From contig JAAZHK010000079.1 in the NCBI GenBank assembly GCA_012510745.1, positions 1 through 19,879 on the forward strand: DNA of 19,879 bases, given 5' to 3'. The notes beneath the pieces are model-generated. The model had not been told where the DNA came from. It made no database searches and was given only the letters and a program-made list of their open reading frames with translations. The stretch is from Mycoplasmatota bacterium (GTDB lineage Bacteria > Bacillota_I > Bacilli_A > RF39 > UBA660). Positions 1 to 5,889 of this stretch are shown here, piece after piece (within the stretch, counting starts at the first letter, position 1; every line of letters begins with the position of its first letter). A program made the translations under genes and the position numbers.

Positions 1-2
1 AT

Positions 3-341
3 ATATATATATATGAAAAGATATTTTTTTCTTTAAAAAGACCAAAACTATTAAATAAATTAATAAAAAAAATACATTATAATCATTTATTAAACAATAA
101 CAAATTAAAATATTTTAACATTAATAAATTAGAAAAAAAGAAAAAAAGGTATTTAAATCAACTTATTATTACACAAACTAAAAATGATTTAGCCGATATA
201 AAGTTGACCTATTACCTTCGTTTTTATAATAGACAAAGCAAAAGAACTAATTTTTTTAAGAGAACCTGGAGCGTTAATGATAATTCGTTTATATTAATAC
301 ATTTTGCTATATTTATTATTGCAATTATTTACAGAGGTTAA
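3..341 (+). CDS. ecfT: C-terminal part of an EcfT-like ECF transporter transmembrane protein (partial)
   Basis: An open frame enters from the left edge without a stop and ends in TAA at 339-341, four bases before truA. The last 50 residues resemble the EcfT C-terminus: an LAD...YYLRFYNR stretch, then KRT, a W, an ND, and a final hydrophobic helix ending AIIYRG. In Bacillus EcfT the same place reads A...ARGY...RT...W...D plus a helix. EcfT is the membrane scaffold that couples the two EcfA ATPases to vitamin- or metal-binding S subunits. Gene order ecfT-truA-rplM-rpsI is common in Bacillota and supports the call. The first 60 residues are rich in Lys, Asn and Leu and do not look like a typical EcfT core, so this is either a divergent copy or a decayed one. 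The beginning lies outside the window. Confidence 0.55.
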   Translation: MYIYEKIFFSLKRPKLLNKLIKKIHYNHLLNNNKLKYFNINKLEKKKKRYLNQLIITQTKNDLADIKLTYYLRFYNRQSKRTNFFKRTWSVNDNSFILIHFAIFIIAIIYRG

Positions 342-345
342 TTAA

Positions 346-1089
346 ATGCGTTTTTTAATATCAATAACTTACGACGGGACAAATTTTAAAGGGTTTCAAA
401 AACAAGTAAAATTAAGAACTATTCAAGGAGAAATAGAAAAGGTTTTAAAAAGAATAAATAATAATCAAGAAGTTGATTTAATAGCGTCTGGAAGAACAGA
501 TGCCTTAGTCCATGCGAAAGAACAAAAAGCTCATTTTGATTTAACTATAAAAATAAAAACATACAAATTAAAACAAGCATTAAATAGTTATTTACCTAAA
601 GATATTTACGTAAATAAAGTTTGTGAAGTATCAAATAATTTCCATGCTAGATATAATGTAAAAGAAAAGACTTATGAATATGTTATTAATATGGGTGAAT
701 ACAACCCTCTTGAAAGAAATTATATATACCAATATAATAAGTTGTTGAATATAAAGAAGATTAAAAAAGCTTTGAAATATTTAATTGGTGAACATGATTT
801 TAAAGCTTTTGTTTCAGCTGATGAAAAAAGAAATAATTATGTTAGAATTATAAATAAGGTTAAAATAAAAAAATGTAAAAATAAGCTTATGATTACTTTT
901 ACAGGGAATGGGTTTTTAAAACATATGATTCGAAATATCATAGGAGTAATTATATTAATTAGTGAAGGAAAAAAAGAAACAAGTTATATGAATGAGATTT
1001 TAAATAATCAAAATAAAAACCATTTTAACATAACTGCTCCAGCAGGGGGTTTATATTTAAAGAAAGTAAGATATAAGGAGGAAAAATGA
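346..1089 (+). CDS. truA: tRNA pseudouridine(38-40) synthase TruA
   Basis: TruA isomerises uridines 38-40 in the anticodon arm of many tRNAs. The 247-residue length is normal for the family. The N-terminus (ISITYDGTNFKGFQKQ) is the typical TruA opening. The catalytic Asp is D52 in SGRTDALVHA, followed by the usual HF at 68-69. The second half carries FTGNGFLKHMIRNIIG, the conserved C-terminal core segment, and ends with AGGLYLKKV. One oddity is that the family motif RTDAGVHA reads RTDALVHA here, with Leu for the near-invariant Gly. The start ATG follows GAGGT within the end of the upstream ecfT-like gene. The stop TGA overlaps the next start (ATGA), so the downstream gene is probably translationally coupled. 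Confidence 0.95.
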   Translation: MRFLISITYDGTNFKGFQKQVKLRTIQGEIEKVLKRINNNQEVDLIASGRTDALVHAKEQKAHFDLTIKIKTYKLKQALNSYLPKDIYVNKVCEVSNNFHARYNVKEKTYEYVINMGEYNPLERNYIYQYNKLLNIKKIKKALKYLIGEHDFKAFVSADEKRNNYVRIINKVKIKKCKNKLMITFTGNGFLKHMIRNIIGVIILISEGKKETSYMNEILNNQNKNHFNITAPAGGLYLKKVRYKEEK

Positions 1090-1490
1090 AAAATAATTTA
1101 AAATTTGCTATAACATTAGGAGTAATACTTTTAATTATTATTATAGGGAAAACTTTATATGATACATATCACGCTGTTTTTATTCCGCAGTATAATACTA
1201 ATATGTCAATAAAAATACCTTCTTTCTCATTAAAAAAAGAAGAAACAACTACTAGCGTTACATATATTACTTTGTTATCAACTGAAAAGATTAATTCTTT
1301 TTTCACAGAATATTTTAAAGAATTAACTTATAAAGAAAATAAATATGATAAGTCTTTACCCGGAATTTTTTATAATGAAGAAAATAAAATTATTATTATA
1401 GGTTATAGCATTATTTCAGAAAAACGTTTTACAAAAACGTATCAAATAATTTATTCGCTGGATATAAGTTTATTAGATAATTATGAATAG
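1086..1490 (+). CDS. Small membrane-anchored protein of unknown function
   Basis: This 134-residue protein is not recognised. One N-terminal hydrophobic helix (about residues 7-25) has short positive flanks (MKNNLK before it), so the rest probably faces the outside. The remaining 100 residues are polar with alternating beta-like stretches (VTYITLL, KIIIIGYSII, TYQIIYSLDI). They include no cysteines or known catalytic motif. The start is fixed by the ATGA overlap with truA and an AGGAGG sequence just upstream (1077-1082), which also lies inside truA. It is the last gene before the strong rplM promoter. I would not guess a function. Confidence 0.75.
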   Translation: MKNNLKFAITLGVILLIIIIGKTLYDTYHAVFIPQYNTNMSIKIPSFSLKKEETTTSVTYITLLSTEKINSFFTEYFKELTYKENKYDKSLPGIFYNEENKIIIIGYSIISEKRFTKTYQIIYSLDISLLDNYE

Positions 1491-1516
1491 AAAATGCTAA
1501 AAGTTTGCTAAAATAA

Positions 1517-1545
1517 TTGACTTTATAGATTCTATTTAGTATAAT
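1517..1545 (+). promoter_or_regulatory. Sigma-A type promoter for rplM-rpsI
   Basis: TTGACT at 1517-1522 and a perfect TATAAT at 1540-1545 are separated by 17 bases. This is the best-matching vegetative promoter in the window. Transcription should start near 1551-1553, leaving a leader of about 68 bases before rplM. That fits a highly expressed ribosomal protein operon. Confidence 0.85.
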
Positions 1546-1551
1546 TCTAAT

Positions 1552-1619
1552 CGGTACATTTTATATCCCGCTAAGTTTTACTCTGGGAAAGTAGAACTTA
1601 AGTAAAGGAGAAACGAAAA
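1552..1619 (+). promoter_or_regulatory. Candidate ribosomal protein L13 leader (autoregulatory mRNA structure)
   Basis: The leader between the predicted start of transcription and rplM can form an 11-pair hairpin: 1572-1582 (TAAGTTTTACT) with 1590-1600 (AGTAGAACTTA), including one G-U pair and a 7-base loop CTGGGAA. The loop bases GGGA (1585-1588) are complementary to TCCC (1566-1569) just before the stem, so a pseudoknot is possible. AAAGGAG (1604-1610) follows the stem directly, nine bases before the ATG, so folding could control ribosome access. L13 leaders that precede rplM-rpsI are a known family in low-GC Gram-positives. Membership here rests on position and structure only, since no covariance model was run. 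Confidence 0.6.
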
Positions 1620-2051
1620 ATGAAAAGTTTTGTGCAAACAAAAGAAACAGTGAAACGTGATTGGTACATAATGGATGCTACAGATATACCTTTAGGAAGA
1701 ATGGCAACTAAGGCTGCTCATATGCTAAGAGGTAAACATAAAGCAATATTTACACCAAATGTTGATTGTGGAGATAACATTATTATTATCAATGCTAGTA
1801 AAGTTGGTTTAACTGGAAACAAATTAGAAAATAAGATTTATTATAATCATTCTATGTATCCGGGCGGATTAAGAACTAGGACAGCAAAAGTAATGAAAGA
1901 GAAATATCCTACTGAGATGGTAGAAAGAGCTATTAAAGGAATGCTTCCTCATAATAAATTAGGAAGGGCAATGTATAAAAAATTATTTGTATATGCCGAT
2001 GGTGAACATCCTCATGCTGCTCAAAAACCAATTTTCATTGAGGCTAAATAA
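1620..2051 (+). CDS. rplM: 50S ribosomal protein L13
   Basis: L13 is an early-assembling protein of the large ribosomal subunit. The 143-residue length is standard. Recognisable segments are the opening WYIMDATDIPLGRMAT, the central GDNIIIINASKVGLTGNK, the YPGGLRTRT stretch and MLPHNKLGRAMYKKLFVYAD near the end. The start ATG follows AAAGGAG by nine bases. It is the first gene of the rplM-rpsI operon, behind the strong promoter and leader RNA described above. The stop codon overlaps the AGGAGG that serves rpsI, which points to coupled translation of the two ribosomal proteins. Confidence 0.98.
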   Translation: MKSFVQTKETVKRDWYIMDATDIPLGRMATKAAHMLRGKHKAIFTPNVDCGDNIIIINASKVGLTGNKLENKIYYNHSMYPGGLRTRTAKVMKEKYPTEMVERAIKGMLPHNKLGRAMYKKLFVYADGEHPHAAQKPIFIEAK

Positions 2052-2065
2052 GGAGGATTATAATA

Positions 2066-2488
2066 TTGAAAACGAAAGAAACCGTTTATTACGGAACAGG
2101 TAAAAGAAAGACTTCAGTAGCTAAAGTTAAATTAATTCCTGGTAAAGGAAATATAACTGTTAATGGGCAAGATGTAAATAATTATTTTCCTTACAAAACT
2201 CTTGTTATGGATTTAACTCAACCTTTAGATGTTACTAATTGTCGAAATAATTTTGATGTTATAGCAGAAGTTAAAGGAGGAGGTTTTACAGGTCAAACAG
2301 GAGCTATTAGATTAGGAATTACAAGAGCTTTGTTAGTTTATGATCAAAATACCCCTATTACTTCTGAAAATAGTTATCGCCGTATGCTAAAAGCTAATGG
2401 TTTTGTTACTCGTGATGCGAGAATAAAAGAACGAAAGAAACCTGGTTTAAAAAAAGCAAGACGAGCACCACAATTTACAAAGAGATAA
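2066..2488 (+). CDS. rpsI: 30S ribosomal protein S9
   Basis: S9 belongs to the head of the small ribosomal subunit, and its C-terminal tail reaches the P-site tRNA. The 140-residue length is slightly above the usual 130. The N-terminus shows YYGTGKRKTSVAKV and the middle VKGGGFTGQTGAIRLGITRAL. The C-terminus ends KKARRAPQFTKR, the hallmark S9 tail. The start is TTG, chosen because AGGAGG at 2051-2056 sits nine bases before it and no better start lies nearby. The gene is 14 bases behind rplM and is followed by a strong terminator. Confidence 0.97.
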   Translation: MKTKETVYYGTGKRKTSVAKVKLIPGKGNITVNGQDVNNYFPYKTLVMDLTQPLDVTNCRNNFDVIAEVKGGGFTGQTGAIRLGITRALLVYDQNTPITSENSYRRMLKANGFVTRDARIKERKKPGLKKARRAPQFTKR

Positions 2489-2493
2489 ATTTA

Positions 2494-2531
2494 AGACCTA
2501 TAAACGCAAGTTTGTGGGTTTTTCTTTATTT
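2494..2531 (+). terminator. Rho-independent terminator of rplM-rpsI
   Basis: A ten-pair stem, 2496-2505 (ACCTATAAAC) with 2510-2519 (GTTTGTGGGT), includes two G-U pairs and closes on a GCAA tetraloop. It is followed by TTTTTC and further T-rich sequence. Confidence 0.85.
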
Positions 2532-2559
2532 TTTTTCATAATATTAAGTGGTGATGTAA

Positions 2560-3219
2560 TTGTTAAAATATAAAGTTATTATTTTATTATTTTTTGTGGT
2601 TAATACTTTTATTATTAGTGAGACAAGTGCTTATGTAAATGATTTGCCTTTATTAGGGAAAGTTATATATATTGATCCTGGGCATGGAGGAAGAGATCCA
2701 GGTACTTCTTATGGCGGTTTGTTAGAAAAAGATCTAAATTTAAGTATATCTTTTAAATTAAGAGATGAATTAATGTCTAAAGGAGCGTTAGTTTATATGA
2801 CAAGGGAAAGTGATATTGATTTTTCAAGTCGTTGGGATATTAAAAAAAAAAGAGGAGATTTATATCGCCGCATTTTAATGATGGAAAAAGCTTCACCAAA
2901 TATATATTTATCAATTCATATTAATTGGTATGACAATCCAATATGGCGTGGTGCAGGAGTATATTATCATAAAATAAATAAAAAAAATGAAACATTAGCT
3001 CAAGTAATTCAAGCAGGATTTAAAGAGGATTTGAATAGTAAAAGATCAATTAAACAAACAGATCTTTATTTATACAGTAATACTAAAATAAACGGAGTAT
3101 TACTTGAATGCGGATATTTATCAAACCCAAATGAACGCTATTTATTACAACAAGACAGCTATCAAAAAGAAATAACTAAATCGATTACTAAAAGTATTAT
3201 TAAATATTTTTCTATTTAG
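2560..3219 (+). CDS. cwlD: Secreted N-acetylmuramoyl-L-alanine amidase, CwlD-like
   Basis: This is an Amidase_3 zinc enzyme that cuts the bond between MurNAc and the stem peptide of peptidoglycan. A signal peptide covers about residues 1-24 (hydrophobic core VIILLFFVVNTFII, likely cleavage after ETSA). Zinc ligands appear as H42 in IDPGHGGRDPG, E56 in GLLEKD and H120 in LSIHIN. The likely catalytic Glu is E183 in LLECGYLSN. The 219-residue length and single-domain layout match CwlD, which in Bacillus makes muramic-delta-lactam in the spore cortex. The start is TTG behind GGTGATG (2550-2556). Its 3' end overlaps the opposite-strand gene by eight bases. The amidase call is firm. The CwlD assignment is inferred from size, motif wording and the presence of other spore-type enzymes nearby. 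Confidence 0.85.
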   Translation: MLKYKVIILLFFVVNTFIISETSAYVNDLPLLGKVIYIDPGHGGRDPGTSYGGLLEKDLNLSISFKLRDELMSKGALVYMTRESDIDFSSRWDIKKKRGDLYRRILMMEKASPNIYLSIHINWYDNPIWRGAGVYYHKINKKNETLAQVIQAGFKEDLNSKRSIKQTDLYLYSNTKINGVLLECGYLSNPNERYLLQQDSYQKEITKSITKSIIKYFSI

Positions 3220-3574
3220 GTATTACATAAATATGACCATTGTCTATTAGTTCGATTATATCTTTATTATTAATAAATTCTTTAGATATTTCAGAATAAT
3301 GATAACGTTTCTTTAATAAGTCATTTAAAGAGGTTTTTTTATAATTTTCTTTTTTAATATTTAAAGAAGCGATTAATAATCCATTTAAAACAAGATATAC
3401 TTTATAACCATTAAAAATAATACCTTTATTTTTTATAAAGTATTTCACTCTGTTATAAAGATTATTATTTTCTTTTCTCTTAATAAAATCGTTACTGAAT
3501 TCAAAACTATTTGAAATAAATAACAATAATATCTCTTCTTGTGCTTCTTTTAATATTAAATATCGATAAAACAT
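3212..3574 (-). CDS. Hypothetical protein, divergent from the Abi gene
   Basis: This 120-residue protein is not recognised. It looks real because the ATG (complement of 3572-3574) has a GGTGAT ribosome binding site three bases upstream, the same pattern as other genes here. The protein is rich in Lys, Asn, Tyr and Ile. It has a hydrophobic beta-like centre (YKVYLVLNGLLIASLNI) and no clear membrane helix or catalytic motif. It reads convergently with the CwlD-like gene, sharing its last eight bases, and divergently from the Abi-family gene, with 94 bases between the two starts. A partnership with the Abi gene is possible from position alone, and nothing in the protein confirms it. Confidence 0.6.
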   Translation of the reverse strand: MFYRYLILKEAQEEILLLFISNSFEFSNDFIKRKENNNLYNRVKYFIKNKGIIFNGYKVYLVLNGLLIASLNIKKENYKKTSLNDLLKKRYHYSEISKEFINNKDIIELIDNGHIYVIPK

Positions 3575-3642
3575 ATTATCACCAATTACATTATGTTATT
3601 TAATATTTTTTTTATACATACATTATAAAAAAATTAAAATCA

Positions 3643-3665
3643 TGTTATAATTATAATAAGGTGAT
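3643..3665 (+). promoter_or_regulatory. Extended -10 promoter and ribosome binding site for the Abi-htrA pair
   Basis: TGTTATAAT at 3643-3651 is an extended -10 element. A second TATAAT lies at 3652-3657. No good -35 is visible (about TTATAA near 3623). AAGGTGAT at 3658-3665 is the ribosome binding site three bases before the ATG at 3669. If the first -10 is used, the leader is only about ten bases long. Confidence 0.5.
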
Positions 3666-3668
3666 AGT

Positions 3669-4616
3669 ATGGATAAAAAGAATTTTAAAACTTTAGAAGA
3701 ACAGATAATTTTATTAGAAAACAAAGGATTGATTATTAATGATAAAGAATACGCTAAAGAAATTTTATTAAGAGAGAACTATTTCTTTCTTAATGGTTAT
3801 CGCCATGTTTTTTATACAAGTGATTATAATAGAAAATTTATTAGAGGTACTACTTTTGAAGAAATATATAGTTTATTTTTATTTGATCGCAGAATAAGAA
3901 ATATTTTATTTAAAAACATTTTAATTATTGAGAATAATTTAAAATCAATCTTTGCGTATCAATTATCTATGAAATATGGTTATAAAGAAAAAGAATATTT
4001 AAATGCTCGAAACTTTACCAGTGATCAATCTCGTAGTAGACAAGTTAATGATTTATTGAATAAAATGAAAAGACAAGTTCGAGTTAATGTTAAACAACAT
4101 ACAGCGACTATGCATTATTTAAATAATTATGGTTATATACCTTTATGGATTTTAGTAAAAGTATTATCTTTTGGAATAGTTTCTGAAATGTATTCTATAC
4201 TAAAAAATGATGACAAATTAGGTATTGCTAGTATATATAACATTGATAGCAATCAACTAGAAGAGTATTTACCTATTTTAGCTAATTATCGAAATATTTG
4301 TGCTCATGAAGATATCTTATATGAAATTAAAACCCAAAGAACGATATCAGATACAATATATCATGTTACTTTAGGTATACCTAAAACAGATGGAGAATAT
4401 ATATATGGTAAAAATGATTTGTTTTCTTTATTAATTATTATTAGACAATTACTAAAAGAAGATGAATACAATGACTTAATAGTAGAAATAAGACGCTGTA
4501 TTGATGAGCTTGAATATAATTTAAAATCTATAAAGATTGATAAGATATTAGATAAAATGGGCTTTCCTAGTAATTGGAAGGAAATAAATAATATAAAAAA
4601 GAGGGATAATATATGA
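3669..4616 (+). CDS. Abi_2 (AbiD/AbiF) family protein with a HEPN RNase motif
   Basis: Abi_2 proteins are linked to abortive infection, stopping phage growth by arresting the host, and belong to the HEPN superfamily of RNases. The 315-residue length fits. Family features are an N-terminal LLENKGLIIND segment, ENYFFLNGYRH at about 36-46, LFLFDRRIRNILFKNILIIE at 69-88, and YGYIPLWILVKVLSFG at 154-169. Near 205-214, ANYRNICAHE contains an R-x4-H motif (R208, H213), the expected HEPN catalytic pair. The start follows AAGGTGAT, and the stop TGA overlaps the htrA start (ATGA). AbiF-type proteins have been proposed as toxins controlled by a neighbouring small RNA and as relatives of Cas13 ancestors. 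No such RNA is identified here. Family call strong, biological role inferred. Confidence 0.88.
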   Translation: MDKKNFKTLEEQIILLENKGLIINDKEYAKEILLRENYFFLNGYRHVFYTSDYNRKFIRGTTFEEIYSLFLFDRRIRNILFKNILIIENNLKSIFAYQLSMKYGYKEKEYLNARNFTSDQSRSRQVNDLLNKMKRQVRVNVKQHTATMHYLNNYGYIPLWILVKVLSFGIVSEMYSILKNDDKLGIASIYNIDSNQLEEYLPILANYRNICAHEDILYEIKTQRTISDTIYHVTLGIPKTDGEYIYGKNDLFSLLIIIRQLLKEDEYNDLIVEIRRCIDELEYNLKSIKIDKILDKMGFPSNWKEINNIKKRDNI

Positions 4617-5689
4617 AAAAAAGAAATTTGTATTTTGTAATAACAATAATTACTTTATTTACAAGCATATTTGGTACCTATTATATTTTTGATAATCAAA
4701 CAGAAAAGCCTTCATATAATAAAGAAACAATTATAATGGAAGAAAGCGGTATAACTAGTGGTATTAAAAAGATATATAACGCTGTAGTTTTAATAGAAAA
4801 TTATCAAGGTGATAATATAATTGCCACAGGTACGGGATTTATTTATAAAAAGGATGATAAAACAGGTTATATATTAACTAATCATCACGTTATTTCTGAT
4901 GGTAATAAAATTAAAATTATTTTGGCCGATGATAAAGAAGTTGAAGCTAATTATGTTGGCAGTGATGAATATTTAGATTTAGCTGTTTTAACAATTGATA
5001 GTAAATATGTATTACAGGTTGCAGAAATGGGTAATAGTAACAATGTTGAACTAGGTGAAACAGTTTTTACTGTTGGGAGCCCAGTTGGATATGAATATCG
5101 CGGTACTGTAACAAGAGGTATTTTGTCTGGTAAAGATCGTATGGTAAGTGTTAGAGTTTTAAGTTCCAGTGAAGATTGGGTTATGAAAGTATTACAAACA
5201 GACGCAGCAATCAATCCCGGAAATAGTGGAGGACCTCTATTGAATGTTGCTGGTGAAGTAATCGGTATAAACTCTTTGAAGTTTTCTGATACTTCAATTG
5301 AAGGAATGGGTTTTGCTATTCCTATTGAATTTGCATTAGCTCATATTGATAATTTGGAAAATGGAAAAAAGATTGAAAGACCTTTATTAGGTGTAAATAT
5401 GATTAATGCTAATTCGCCAGATTTTGTTTTTAATAAATATGCCTTGGAATCTAATAGTGATAATATTGTGGGAGTAATAGTAGTAGATGTTGTTGATAAT
5501 AGTCCAGCACATAAGGTAGGGTTGAAAAAAAATGATATTATAATTAAAATTGCGGGAGAAAAGATAAAAGATACGGCTACTTTAAGATATGAATTATATA
5601 AATATTCTCCGGGAGACAGTATAGAAATTACATATATTAGGTCAGGCAAAACTAAAACAGTAAAAGTAATTTTAACTAAAGGTGAATAA
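4613..5689 (+). CDS. htrA: HtrA/DegP-like membrane-anchored serine protease
   Basis: HtrA proteases degrade or refold damaged proteins outside the membrane. A single N-terminal helix (about residues 7-25) anchors the protein. The trypsin-like domain (about 45-240) has an intact catalytic triad: H92 in TNHHVISDG, D122 in YLDLAVL and S205 in NPGNSGGPL. One PDZ domain follows (about 255-355), including the SPAHKVGLKKNDIIIKIAG loop. The 358-residue length fits the Bacillus HtrA/YyxA group. The ATG overlaps the stop of the Abi-family gene, with GAGGGAT upstream inside that gene, so the two are likely expressed together. This is an unusual pairing, because htrA is normally alone or next to a two-component system. 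A terminator follows. Confidence 0.95.
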   Translation: MKKRNLYFVITIITLFTSIFGTYYIFDNQTEKPSYNKETIIMEESGITSGIKKIYNAVVLIENYQGDNIIATGTGFIYKKDDKTGYILTNHHVISDGNKIKIILADDKEVEANYVGSDEYLDLAVLTIDSKYVLQVAEMGNSNNVELGETVFTVGSPVGYEYRGTVTRGILSGKDRMVSVRVLSSSEDWVMKVLQTDAAINPGNSGGPLLNVAGEVIGINSLKFSDTSIEGMGFAIPIEFALAHIDNLENGKKIERPLLGVNMINANSPDFVFNKYALESNSDNIVGVIVVDVVDNSPAHKVGLKKNDIIIKIAGEKIKDTATLRYELYKYSPGDSIEITYIRSGKTKTVKVILTKGE

Positions 5690-5710
5690 TAATTAATTAA
5701 ACGTTTATTA

Positions 5711-5746
5711 AAAAGAAAAAATTCTAATAATTTTTTCTTTTTTTAT
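5711..5746 (+). terminator. Terminator after htrA
   Basis: A 13-pair, almost GC-free stem is formed by 5711-5723 with 5729-5741 (core AAAGAAAAAATT with AATTTTTTCTTT) around the loop CTAAT, running into more T. It is symmetrical enough to work on either strand. The low GC content makes its strength uncertain. The remaining bases up to the amidase start at 5890 hold a TATAAT at 5801-5806 with no convincing -35. Confidence 0.6.
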
Positions 5747-5889
5747 TATAGAAATTAAAAACAATGTTATAGACTTATTTATTAAATTATATCTATCATT
5801 TATAATTGTAGGTAAAAAATATTCTCACTAATCTTTTTATTTAACCTATTTTATTTCTAGGCATATAAATATAATAAAGGAGTGAAAAG

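Noticed and set aside
1..14. AT dinucleotide run at the left edge
   Set aside because: It is short, lies in an open coding frame and is expected in DNA this AT-rich.
4951..5649. Two minus-strand frames inside htrA
   Set aside because: Both mirror the protease and PDZ coding sequence and show no start signals.
5862..5875. Sporulation-type or sigma-A -10 (CATATAAAT or TATAAT) directly before the LysM amidase
   Set aside because: It touches the AAAGGAG binding site, so the leader would be too short, and no -35 element fits.
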